Assembly: GCA_003427395.1 (NCBI GenBank)
Contig: BFEA01000022.1
Span: forward strand, 3,787,432-3,836,875
Length of the DNA: 49,444 nucleotides
Direction: 5' to 3'
DNA from: Chara braunii
Lineage: Eukaryota > Streptophyta > Charophyceae > Charales > Characeae
In this document: positions 33,614 to 43,821 of the stretch, piece by piece
How the letters are laid out: each line of letters opens with the position of its first letter
Numbering within the stretch: the stretch's first letter is position 1
Notes under the pieces: model-generated
What the model saw: only the letters and a program-made list of their open reading frames with translations
Database searches by the model: none
Told to the model about the DNA's origin: nothing
Position numbers and translations under genes: made by a program

Positions 33614-34572
33614 GGAATGAATCTTCCGCTAGAATATGGGCGGATTCATTCCCTTTTTACAACTTCTCTTCCCACCCGCAGTTTAGGACCTCCATACCTC
33701 TATACCCATACTCTAACTCGCGAATCTTGCTCCGTCATCAGATTCGCCCATCCTTAGAACCCCAAGATAACAGTTTACCTCACTCGAATCCATTAAGGAT
33801 CGAGTGAGATTCGTGCTTCCTCGTCCTCACTACTTCTGTCATAGCCATCACTCCGCGCAGCCTATCTCTTCTTCTACCGCCACATCTGTTAACTTAAGCT
33901 CTATTCTCTCTATAGATTCGGGCTCGCCTGCCCTCAAAACCCTCGAAACGGTTCCTCCCTCGCTCGTTTTCATTAGGAAACGAGCAAGATCTTCATTTTT
34001 CCCCTACGTTCCACGAGGCTCCTGCGCACTAACTTTCGTGCTAGCTCTCACCCTAATCACTCTCCCGCCAAACTGACCTCATCATTGGATTCGCCCGGGG
34101 CAAAAACCCCGGGATTGTCTCTTAGTACCTGATCCCACATTACATAGTAGCAGAGCTTTTTGGAAAAAAAAAGGATCCCATATGGTTTCCCCAACTTCCC
34201 CGTCCGACGGCAGTGCAACAGAAAATGTTGGACCCGTGCACGGCCATCGAAATTCGGCGATGCAATCGGGAAAGTGCCAAGAAGTCCGGGCCTATGGGAT
34301 CCCACTTTTTCCCTACGAAACGTTCGGCACTTCTCCTACTTTCAAGGGACTTTTACGACTTTTTGGTAAAAGTTCATAGTGGGATCAGCCTCTTACCTCT
34401 CTCCATTCCACTAAGGATCGACAGAGTTATGTTACTTTCACTGCGCCCGACTCACCACCCCGCCATCTCCAACTTTGCGTTTGCCTGCACCCGGCACACC
34501 CCCTCGTCTCCGTTCATTCCCCAGTTTTTGTCACCCCGCCGGTCTCGTATTCCGTTTAGGATAGAACCGGTC
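33614..34572. repeat. Palindromic satellite (~145-180-bp units)
   Basis: Five hairpins with a constant core (TTCC-RYTW-AGGAT or close) and different arms: 33614-33652 (GGAATGAATC), 33779-33808 (CTCACTCGA), 33962-33984 (GCTCGTTTTC), 34398-34427 (CTCTSTC) and ~34549-34571 (CCGGT). Centre spacing is 164, 179, 163 (after removing the 276-bp element M copy 2) and 143. GATTCGCCC/GGG phrases precede several of them. Confidence 0.65.
34121..34396 (-). mobile_element. MITE-like element M, copy 2
   Basis: Inverted and shorter copy of 32898-33366, with the same ends (CTTAGTAC-CTGATCCCAC.. and GTGGGATCAG-CCTCTTAC). It lies inside the palindromic satellite and restores the satellite spacing when removed, which shows that it inserted there. 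Confidence 0.85.
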
Positions 34573-35915
34573 GCAAATCGCATCTGAGTGCACCCGCCTT
34601 GCCTCTGGTCCGCTCCTTCACGCCCGCCGCGCTATTCTCCCTCCCTAGCTCTTTGTGCCTCCTCCCCCACAGTGCTCCGCTCTATCTTCGCAGCTTGCGG
34701 ATCCGCTCCGTCATCGGACGCTGCTCTCGACAGCAGCGGGCCCCGTAGTGGTCAGCGAGCTGGTCTACTGCTCCAGCTATCCTGGGAGGAACCTCGGAGG
34801 GGCCAGCTACTAGCCGGTTCAATTGGTTTCACCCCTATACTGAAGTTCAACAATTGATTTGCATGGGGCGGCTTCGTCACAGTCACCCCCCCCTCCCATC
34901 CTGAAGCGGGGGTCAATAGCGCCTCGGGCCTCCAACAGCCACCTCTCACACAGACGGCCGGTCGGGGCGCGGCCTAGTGTACAGCCTATCGTGGGCCTTG
35001 GTGGGCTAGGCCCGGCGCCCCCGCTGTGCTTGAGGGGAACTTCGAGGGAACCAACTACTAGAGGTCCGATGAGTCATTTCCCCCCTGCGCCTAAGTCCGG
35101 CAAACAGTATCGCTGTTGGGCCTTGCCACACCTGCCCTGTCCCGTTCTACTCCGGTGGAGTTCACCACCGCCTTTGACCCCCAAGAGGCAGCTCCCCCAC
35201 AAACAGCTGGTCACGGAGTCAGAGGCGCGACCTGCAGCAAAGCTTAGCATGGGCCCTAGTGGACCGGGCCCCGTGCGGCTCTCGGAGGTAGTAGCAATAT
35301 TCAAATGAGACTTTGAGGACCGAGTGGAGAAGGATTCCAAACGAAACAAAGCCCCACAGCGGCCCCGCCCCGATGCCCCGACCGCTGCCCCGGCGCAAAT
35401 CAGCCTTTTACGGAGTCCATCACTCTTGCTCACTCTCACTTCCACAGCCGATCGTGGTTAGCGGACGGTGCACCCGTGGCAACCCCCGCCACTCAGGTTT
35501 CTTTCCGCCTCGCGGGCGAACCACCCACCAGCTTGCATGCACGGCGACCCCTAAATCCACGTTTTCAACGACGAGTAGGATAAAGGAATTTCGCCGGCAT
35601 CCTGAACACACGGGGATTCATAAGTCAACAAAAAGGAGGCTCGCGCTCAAGGCTTTTGAGCGCCATGACGCCCCCTAAATCCGATGCCACGTCCGTTTTC
35701 AGGGAACGTTGGTTCATAAAAAAATAATAAAAATATAATGATAAATAAGTAAAAATATTTAGAACTTTTAATCGTTAGAATATGACGAATGAGAAAAGGC
35801 AAAAATGTTAGTACCGTCCGAACGCCGCCGACAGCAAAACCAAGGGGGATAGCCCCATCGGGCCCTCAACCCCTCGGCCTCCTCGCGCCGCTCCGATATC
35901 CCCGCGTTGTCGCCG
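34573..35915. other. GC-rich stretch without a recognised gene
   Basis: Weak ~250-bp self-similarity (AACCTCGGAGGGGCCAGCTACTAG near 34791 against AACTTCGAGGGAACCAACTACTAG near 35039; GGGCCCTAGTGG-type phrases near 34738 and 35249). Long frames here (34859-35308) follow from high GC and show no motif. 35716-35800 is AT-rich. Confidence 0.45.
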
Positions 35916-35978
35916 CTTGATCTCGATCCCTGAGTCTCCCTGATGAAAGTCTGACACCATAACCACTAGTGTTAGGCC
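35916..35978 (-). ncRNA. tRNA-Glu(UUC)-like sequence (pseudogene or SINE head)
   Basis: On the minus strand CTAGTGGTTATGG (box A region), GTCAGACTTTCATCAGGGAGA (anticodon arm with TTC) and GGGATCGAGATC (box B) follow at tRNA spacing. The T-stem is degenerate and no acceptor closure is visible, so a functional tRNA is unlikely. It resembles the SINE head at 24905-24970. Confidence 0.55.
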
Positions 35979-36338
35979 CAAGTCTAAGTCTAACTTTGAC
36001 GGATACCTACATAAACGAATACTGCGCAACGAGCGAACTTACTGGAACGTTTTAGTATCACACTGTTGTCAATGCCGTCCTCCGCACGTGAGCACAAGTC
36101 ACAGGCAGGCGCATTAATCAACGAGACATAATCTTTTTAATCCTAGTTTAATCAGAAATAAAAACTTTAGCCGGCGGTCAATGTCGGTCTCCACAATCAT
36201 CAAAAGCAAAAACGATCACGCGCGCCTCAAACCTGCGCGCCCACACACACTCTAATCTAGTCAATCGTCCAGCCAACATAAACCACAGGCACAGCCTCGC
36301 CTCGCGCGGTATGCTTAAACTTTAAACCAAACTTATTT
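35979..36338. other. Downstream flank of LINE copy 3
   Basis: Should hold the ORF1 C-terminal domain and ORF2 if LINE copy 3 were complete. Nothing resembling either is seen on either strand. Confidence 0.5.
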
Positions 36339-37931
36339 TTATCGCTTGCGAAAACCAGGGCGGAATCCCTTGTAAGGGTATTCACACCAACAACGTGGCC
36401 TTGGAGAGTTAACCTCTGATTGTCGGCCCCCAGGGATGCTCGTTGAGGGGGGTTCAGAGATCATTGGAAATAGAGCTGCCGACTGCAAGCCTGGTGAAGA
36501 TGCCGCCCTGATGGCCGGACTCCTGTCGCAACAAGTTATAGTCACTCCCCTGATTGGGGGTGGTTGGCTAACAAACGGCCCAAAGGCAGACGCTGAGGGC
36601 TGCACAATTCTGGAATGTTGCGGAATTCCATATGGTAGTTGCGACGTGTGCCAAGGCATAGCCATCGACAGATTCCAGTATTGTCCCATCATGGGATGAC
36701 TACTATGCATTGACGGATGTACTGGGACTCCAGCAGGTGGATAAGAAGCCAAGCCCGGTGAGAACATCAGGTTATTGTGGAGTGAACCTCCATGGGGCAA
36801 CACCCCTAGGGGGATGCTCGTTGATAGCGAAGCTGGAGCAGGTTCAGCGTTCACTCCAGAGGAAGACGGAAGAGGACCCAACGAACCTTGATACTGAGCA
36901 GGAACAACTTTTCCTCCAGAAGGGGACGAAGGAGGACCCAAAGGTCCATGATATTGAGCAGAGGTCACCTCGTGGACACCGCCTTGTGGACCGTTATTCC
37001 TTGCAGTAGAAGTGGCTTGATTGTTCTGTTGATTGCTCCTTCTGCACTCCACTTCTGAATGAAAGAAGGCTCGGCATCTTCGACATCTCGGTGTCTCAGT
37101 TGAGGCCAACTTCACTTCGAGGGTATCTCCCTCCGAAGTATCGATCCAGATCTGATCTTTCATACTTGCTCTTGCAGACGAATCAATCTCAAACTTGATA
37201 TTGACTAATGAAGGACGCATCCAGTCTTGCTCAGGAGGAAAAGATCTCAGGACCGGACCAATCGCCTTGCTCACTTGTGCTTCCAAGAAAAGGAAAGCAT
37301 CAAGTGGAACTTGCACCGCCACCACCCAAAAGTGATGTTCATCTTCTCTTCGGCGTTGAGCTCATAGCTGAGCTTTCGTGAGCCAAGGTTTGAACTCAAA
37401 GATGTATTGAGTAGAGTCGATGCAGACTTCGTCTTGTCCTTTCTCAACAAGCCATCTCGCGATTTCGCTGGATCGCGCCACATGCAAAATCACGTTTGGA
37501 CTCTCAATTTTAACTCGGCCTCGACTGAAATTCGCAACCTCAAAAGTGCCATCGTTGGTCTTCTTGTCTTCGTATGCCCGAACGATATCGTCCTTGACAT
37601 TCTTCGGGAGGAATCTCGCTCCAACTCGGAATATAAACATGACGGTATGTTCCTTCAACCAATTAATCTTGGTTTGGTCCAAATCCACGTTGACTTTGAA
37701 GCGTCCTTCTCGTCCTTCAATCGTCATCTCATCTGGGTCGATGTCCATGGGCATCAGTCCATCGAGATAGCATAAACGAACCAGTTCTCTAAGCCTTGAG
37801 TTATCTTCTTCGCCCCCCAAAGGAGCTTGAGAGGCCGATCTTGCTCCAATGTCCCTTACTCCCGCTTGAGCGCCATCACGACCAACCTCTACAACACCTT
37901 CCATAATTATTGATGCATCCATCTTCAACAA
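36339..37931 (-). pseudogene. LINE copy 3 ORF1 (gag-like) with no ORF2
   Basis: A minus-strand frame of ~530 codons with one in-frame TGA at 37360-37362. The N-terminal region (RLCYLDGLMPMDID, INWLKEHTVMFIFR, EIARWLVEKGQD, FKPWLTKAQL) is homologous to ORF1 of copies 1 and 2 but clearly more diverged. After the stop come VAVQVPLDAF and a canonical CCHC knuckle C-x2-C-x4-H-x4-C (CRRCRAFFHSEVEC), then a Pro/Ser/Gly-rich tail ending GFRPGFRKR. The conserved C-terminal ORF1 domain and all of ORF2 are missing. It may be a 3'-deleted LINE or a separate gag-derived gene. Function would be RNA binding by homology. Confidence 0.7.
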
Positions 37932-38322
37932 CCTACTTAATCACCTGAGGATCTCTGGGTAACTTAATTAGCAACGAAAACGGTCAGCATTACTAGACCT
38001 AATCAAACTCCAAAACACTCAGGCTTCAAGTCCTCCTGGGGTCTGCCGGGTGCCAAGTCGAGGGAACCTCCATGTCCTCACACTATAGACATGACCTAGA
38101 GCAAAGCTAGGTGACGGTCCCTTGAAACTGCCGCGCAGATATCTCGATGGTATGTCCCGCAGCCAAACACTCCGTCGTTACCGACCGCGAAGGGCTTGGT
38201 CCGAGCGCACTAGCGCCGGCGGAAGCGCTCCCGTAGTCCCCCCTCTTTTTGGGTCGGTATCCCCCCGCACTTCCTTTTCAAGGGCGGACACTTGGCCGCG
38301 GGGATGTTCGCAGCCAAAGGTT
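37932..38322 (-). other. 5' region of LINE copy 3
   Basis: Non-coding sequence between the leader block and ORF1. No further feature seen. Confidence 0.45.
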
Positions 38323-38566
38323 GCGCCTTACCCCGTTGCTTTTTTGTCGTGTAGCACAACTTTCTTTTCAGGGAAAGTCGACGACCGTTAACAGGGGTTT
38401 ACAGGGCGTCGACAGGGGCGCTGGAAGGGTGAGGTCGCAAACATAAAAACGACCGGTAGGCTAAGAGGTCGCGCGAAAGCTTGGACGTTAAGCGACCAGC
38501 GGTAGGTCGGGGAGGTCGTCCGAGGTCTGGCGGGCGGCGTCTAGTGTTTCCTGTTTGGGAGACCAT
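38323..38566 (-). repeat. LINE leader block, copy 3
   Basis: Plus-strand text GGTTGCGCCTTACCCC, TTTTTTGTCGTGTAGCA, AAAGTCGACGACCGTTAAC, GGGCGTCGACAGGGGCGC and GGAAGGGTGAGGTCG is the reverse complement of 838-1092. It sits upstream of LINE copy 3 ORF1 in the same relative orientation as at the other two LINEs. Confidence 0.8.
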
Positions 38567-38882
38567 CGTTTTTTTTTTTTTTCGTCCTTTTTTTTGTTTT
38601 ATCGACGATTTTTTTTTGTTTTTTCCGCCCTTTTGTTTTCAGTCTCGATTTCGGCGGAGGGTCCGGCATGCTTTAGAGAAGAGAAAGGGATTCATTTCGT
38701 TGCCTGTGCATTGGGCCTCGCTCCATATACTACATAAACGCGCATGCATTTGGACGTTTTGTTGTCCGAGTGCACCTTGTGCGTAAAGCTTATGAATGCA
38801 TGTGTGTGAATGTATCTTGTCCCTAAGGCGTGGAAATGCATGTGTGTGCAGCCTGGAAAAGAGACCGTGCGCGTGTAGAAGG
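38567..38882. other. T-rich stretch between LINE copies 2 and 3
   Basis: Poly-T runs (38569-38625), then GCATGTGTGTG repeated near 38799 and 38838. No gene seen. The 3' end of LINE copy 2 and the leader of copy 3 are only ~320 bp apart. Confidence 0.5.
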
Positions 38883-38912
38883 CTCTTTTCTTCTTCTTTT
38901 TCTTTTTGAAAA

Positions 38913-39514
38913 GAACACGTTCATTATATTCCAATAGAACACATTGTCACGAGGCCCGGGACCTCACAATTCAACCCGGAGTTATCTCGGCAGCAGCAGC
39001 CGGTTTAGCTTCTGAACTTGAAAATATCCAGCCCCACTTGTCACTCATCTGTATTAGTCCACACATCCCCTACTACTACTATTCCTTTGCCTACTCTACC
39101 AGTCTTCTACCACTAACCAAATGACACCAACAAGCCATACTAACACCAAACCCACTATCAAAAACTTCTACCCCTTCATTCCCCAACCCCTTCCGCCTAA
39201 TCCAACCTCCACCCTAGGCCACCCAAACCCTGAAACAGGGCATGCCTGTTTCTTCTATGCTTCCTGAGTACTGTTAGCGGCGGTCCTCCTGCGAACCTAC
39301 CTCCAGACCGAGGAGCCAGGTCATTCTAAGCTACCTTATTATCCGAATCTACCTACCTACCCCTTTCCCTGTTTCCTGTGGACCTGTGCCCATTGTCCTG
39401 GAGTCTCATCTCTGCGTTTAAACCAGTACCGGTCGCTCGCGGCTCTCGCCTTAGTCCCCTCCTTTCCCTCCTCACCCACACGTCCACTCTTCTCCTTTCC
39501 CTTACTCAACCGTC
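38913..39514 (-). other. LINE copy 2 3' UTR
   Basis: Contains the conserved terminal segment 38951-39012 (reverse complement AAGCTAAACCGGCTGCTG, GGGTTGAATTGTGAGGT) shared with copy 1, then diverges into an A/AAG-rich tail. Confidence 0.75.
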
Positions 39515-42500
39515 TTACTGTGGTCTTCTGCCTTCCTCTGCGCTCAGCCAAGGAGCTAGCACCAGGTCTCCAGCCAGCGTGACAGCGGCCAATTGGTTTG
39601 CTCTTGCCCATGTGAAAAGGAACCACCTTTTGCCATTTGGCGCCCGACCGCTCCCCGCTCGTCTCACCCAGTCTGCCACAACCATCGTCCTGATCAAGGC
39701 CTTGACTCTGGCCTGGATGGCTGCATCTGCCGACCACTCATTCCGAAAGAGAATCTTATTTCGGTCTTCCCATATTACCCAGGCAATGGCAGACCGAATA
39801 GCTTGCGCCATGTATCCCCACCCACTGTGGTTGAAGAAGAGGGGGGGGAGCCGTCCCCCCACCACCCATTTTTCATCCCAAACCAGCGCAGAGCCTAAAC
39901 GTAGCCAATGATCCGCCCACGAGCGCTAGATCCTCTTCGAGGCTGGCCAGTCCCAAATCAAATGGTACGTCGTTTCTTCCTGTGTGTTCCCACAATGACG
40001 GCACTGGCGATTAACCTCCATCCCTTTGTCACCCAGCCACTTCGTTGATGGGATTGCGGAATGAGAGAGCAGCCACAGTAGTTCTGCAAGTTTAAGGCTT
40101 GGGAGGTCTGAGATCGCTGCCCAAACGGACTTCATTTCTGGGATTGTGGGGGCCGGGCGTAAGTTGAAAGTTCTGGCCGCCCTTTCACAAATCTGATTCA
40201 TTTTGGTTTCAGGCGGCTTCAGAACTCTCCTTCCCAGTTTTGTGTCATAGTTAGACAAGTTTCTCTTGCCTTGCCCATCCCAGTGCCACGAGTATGCTGT
40301 TGGGTTCATCCGTAGATTCAGAATGGCCGCCCCTCCTTGGATGAAAAAGTACTCTGGTCCCCGTCTGGGTCCTGGTTTCAGGCATACTCGAATGGCAGTG
40401 AGAGGTTGTTCTACGTTGATCGCCTCTTCCTCAACTCTTCGAAGCTTGGTCCCATCTGTACCGGTGCTTGACAGTTCCCATTTCGAAGCGTTCCAAACCT
40501 CTTCATCAAGTTTGTCTTCCAGCCTGTACACCTGCTCCACCTTATCTCCCAGGTGAGCCTCTTTATACCACGCCCCTACTGTCTTTGTGTCTTGTTTGAC
40601 CAATTCCACCTTCCAGCCCAATGGTATAGCTTTTGTCAGTTCTCTGAGTCTGGTCCCCACTTCGTGGAGTCTCCCCAGAGGTCCTCTGAGTTCGGCTTCT
40701 GTTTTTCAGTCCCTCCACCCTTCGTCCCAAAAATCTCTGATCCGGGACACACCTTTCTCAATCCACCTCCTTCCAAAGGTACCAGGCCCGACGATTTCCA
40801 AAATGCTGCCCGTTAGATCTCTGATATTTGGATTCTCGAAGAGTTGTTGCATCAAGACTTCTTCTTTTAACACAGGTTCGGAGGGTAACTGAGGACGCAA
40901 TCTGTTCCAGGCCGTGCACCAGGCTGCTCCCAATGCCGATTTTGGTCTGCGTTTGAGAAATGCTGCCAGCTGTAGGCAAAGCCACACATCTTCTTTGCGA
41001 GTGAGGTGGAATTCCCGCTGCAAAATGTATTGCATGATTAGCAGTCAATTTCGTTCCTCTCCCTGCAGGCTGATCTTTTGAAGCCATTTCCCCAACATAG
41101 CCACATTCTGTCTTTCAGGGTCGACAATCCCCAGTCCCCCTTCACCCTTAGCCTGCGTGATCGTGTCCCAGGCTACCTTAGAGATGAAGCCCTTTTCCTC
41201 CGTCTCTCCTGGTTTCCATAGGTAGCAAGATGTTGCCCTTCGAATCTGTTGGATGGTGGTTCTTGAAATCAGGATCACGGCAGCAATGTGCCATATGAGC
41301 GAAAGGATAGACATTGAGATTACTGTTGCCCGACCCATGAGGGACAGACCCATATGGCACATTGCTGCCGAGATTACTGTTGCCCGACCCAATCAGGATC
41401 GCTGCATCTTTTTGCCCTGGCTTCCACTTTGCCCACCAGAATCTTATCCTGCGCTGGCCGACTGTTCGTCGGCGATACTTGGAGTCCCAAGTACCGTTCC
41501 GACTCATTAAGCCCTATGCCCTTCATGGTCCAATCCTCTATAACGTCGTATTCTTCCGGGAGGAAGTATACAGACTTGTCTCAGTTGACCTTGGCCTCTG
41601 ACAGGTCTGCGTACATGTCCAAGACCCCTTTCGCTGCTCCCATGGACTCGCTGGTGGCCTCTGTGATGAGGAGCAGGTCGTTAGCGATCGCACCGGTCTT
41701 CACCTCCTCCCTCAACTCCAAGCCTTTCACCAGTCTGTTTGACCTTGTTGCATTGAGGACCACTTCTATCTGTAACACGAAAAGGAGAGGGGCCAGCGGG
41801 CACCCTTGCCTTAATGATCTAGTGAGGGCGAATTCTTGTGACTTCTTGCCGTTGACCAGCACTGTTGCTGTCGAGCGCTTGTACATACCTGCCACCCATC
41901 TCCGGGAACATACACCAAAGCTCATGTGTTCGAGTGTCGTCAGCACAAAGGACCAATTCACCCGATCATACGCTTTCTCCAGATCTAGCATTGACACTAG
42001 AACCTGTCTCTTCTCCTTCCCTATCACCTCCAATGCCCCCATCGCCACCATAATGTTCTCCGCTATCGACCTCCCTTTGACGAAGGCTCCTTGATCAGAC
42101 TTCACCAAATCGGGGAGGAACTGTCCTAGTCTTCGTGATAGGGCCTTTGCAAGTATTTTGTATGCAACATTGAGAAGGGAGATCGGGCGCCAATTCCTGA
42201 CATTCAACTTATCCCCCTTCTTGTACAACAGTGTAATGACCCCCCTGCACATGTCTTCGGTCAAACGTCCACCCTCCAAAACCTTGTTGAACAAGCTCAG
42301 CAATATCGGTCCTACTTGCCCCCACGTAGCTTCGAAAAATTCGACCAGGAGGCCATCGTCCCCGGGCGACTTTCCCCTCGCCATGCTTTTAGTTGCCTCC
42401 TTCAGTTCCTCTAGAGTGAAGGGTCGGTCCAGGCTGAGTCTCTGCTGCTGCGTCAAAGCCTCTGAGGTGTGTTGCCACATGTTGCCCTGATTTTGCATCT

Positions 42501-43821
42501 CCACCAGCGATTCCTCTGGAGGTCTTCGTGAGGTAAGGATGTCTAAATAATACTCGGCCGCAAACTGGGACATCGCTTCGGTTGTTACAACTAGATCTGC
42601 CTGTGCATTAAAGGGGTGTTGCAGTGCTCTGATCTTGCTATGACTGTGCGGTGGACATAGTCTGTGAAACGTGTCTTTAGTCATGCGATCCACTTGCGCC
42701 ATCCCTCTCTCCCTTGCTCTCTTTGCCCAGGCCTCCTGCTGTTCAATCTGGATAATCTCCAACTTCTTCACCCCATTGATTCTTCTCCTTTCCCAATAAA
42801 TATTTGTCAGCGGATCTCTCCCCATCTGATCTTCCACTTCCTCAATCAGGGCGAGGCACTCTTGTTCTTCCCTGTTTCTTTGCTTTGCTAGTATTCTGGA
42901 GAAGGCGTCCAAGGCTCTGGTCACCATGCGGAATCCGAGTTGGACCCACTCTTCCTCTGATGCAAACCACTCTCTCGTTTTCTCCCAGTCTTCCCAGTGT
43001 CTCTTGCACCAATCCAACACCGCTGGATTCTTCAAATTCTCTGTGTTTAGACGAAAAAAACCAGCTTCTTTCTTCAAACCTCCACCCAACCTTAATATTG
43101 CCAATACTGGTTTATGGTCCAACATATATGTTGTGTCTACCAAGACTTCGGTCATGGCCTCCCAAGCTGCCCCTCTGGCTAACATCAAGTCCAGCCTGCG
43201 TCTTGCCATTGGCTGGTTTTCCCTTTGCTGATTTGAAAACCATGTGAAGCCGGGGTCCTCAGGGTGCATTTGCCTGAACGAGTCTGTAAGTTCTCTCTCC
43301 GCCATGAACTGCAGGAGCAATCTTGCATCCACTTTCCGTTCTGCAATGTCTGGCGAGTCCAAACCAGGTTGGATAACCGTGTTGAAGTCGTTTGCAACCA
43401 CCACGTTCTGGGCTTCTGGAACAATATGTTGGAGTTTTGACAGAAAATATCTTCTTTCCCCGGGAACCGCAGGTGCATACACAAACATTAGGACCCACTC
43501 CTGTTCCTGCATTTGAATTCTCACCCACACCCATTGACTCCAAATGTCAGTCCTACTGTCTAGGATAGTTAGTTCTAGATCCCGATGGAAGAGGATTGCA
43601 GTCCCCCCTTTGGTACCGTTTGCCGGTGCCCAAAACTGGGGGCCGGACCACCAACGAGCCAACTGTGTAATTTTTTGTTCGTCCAGTTTGGTTTCCTGCA
43701 AAAGGACAATTTGTGCCTTTTTTCTGTGAATCCACGTCTTCAGTCGGCTCCATTTGAAAGTCCGTGAGGTGTCCCCAAGCCCTCGGACATTCCATGTTGC
43801 GATATTCAGTTTATCTGTCAT
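39515..43821 (-). pseudogene. LINE copy 2 ORF2: endonuclease / reverse transcriptase / zf-RVT
   Basis: One open stretch of 746 codons from the ATG at 43821 holds the endonuclease (ATWNVRG, QETKLDEQ, YAPAVPGERR, NDFN where GDFN is usual, LDHKPV where SDHKPV is usual) and most of the RT (GKSPGDDGL, RPISLLNVAYK, DLEKAYDRVNWSFV, RQGCPLAPLLFVLQ). The catalytic ADD is AND (Asn codon at 41680-41682), so the RT would be dead. After TGA at 41581 and the rearrangement at 41278-41392 the frame changes. It then continues to 39515 with stops at 41045 (TGA), 40706 (TGA) and 39926 (TAG). The C-terminal finger CRHC..HLIWDW has lost its last cysteine. Confidence 0.92.
41278..41392. repeat. Local inverted/direct duplication inside ORF2
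   Basis: GAGATTACTGTTGCCCGACC occurs at 41317 and again at 41371. GGCAGCAATGTGCCATATG (41279-41297) reappears inverted at 41351-41369. Copy 1 has the simple uninterrupted order (GLSLMGRASVINTS..LIWHIAAV), so this is a template-switch-type event specific to copy 2. Confidence 0.85.

Noticed and set aside
34859-35308. 149-codon Pro/Arg-rich frame
   Set aside because: Produced by high GC and a degenerate internal duplication; no recognisable domain.
42664-43729. Plus-strand frames opposite LINE copy 2 ORF2
   Set aside because: Antisense shadows of the RT/endonuclease coding sequence.
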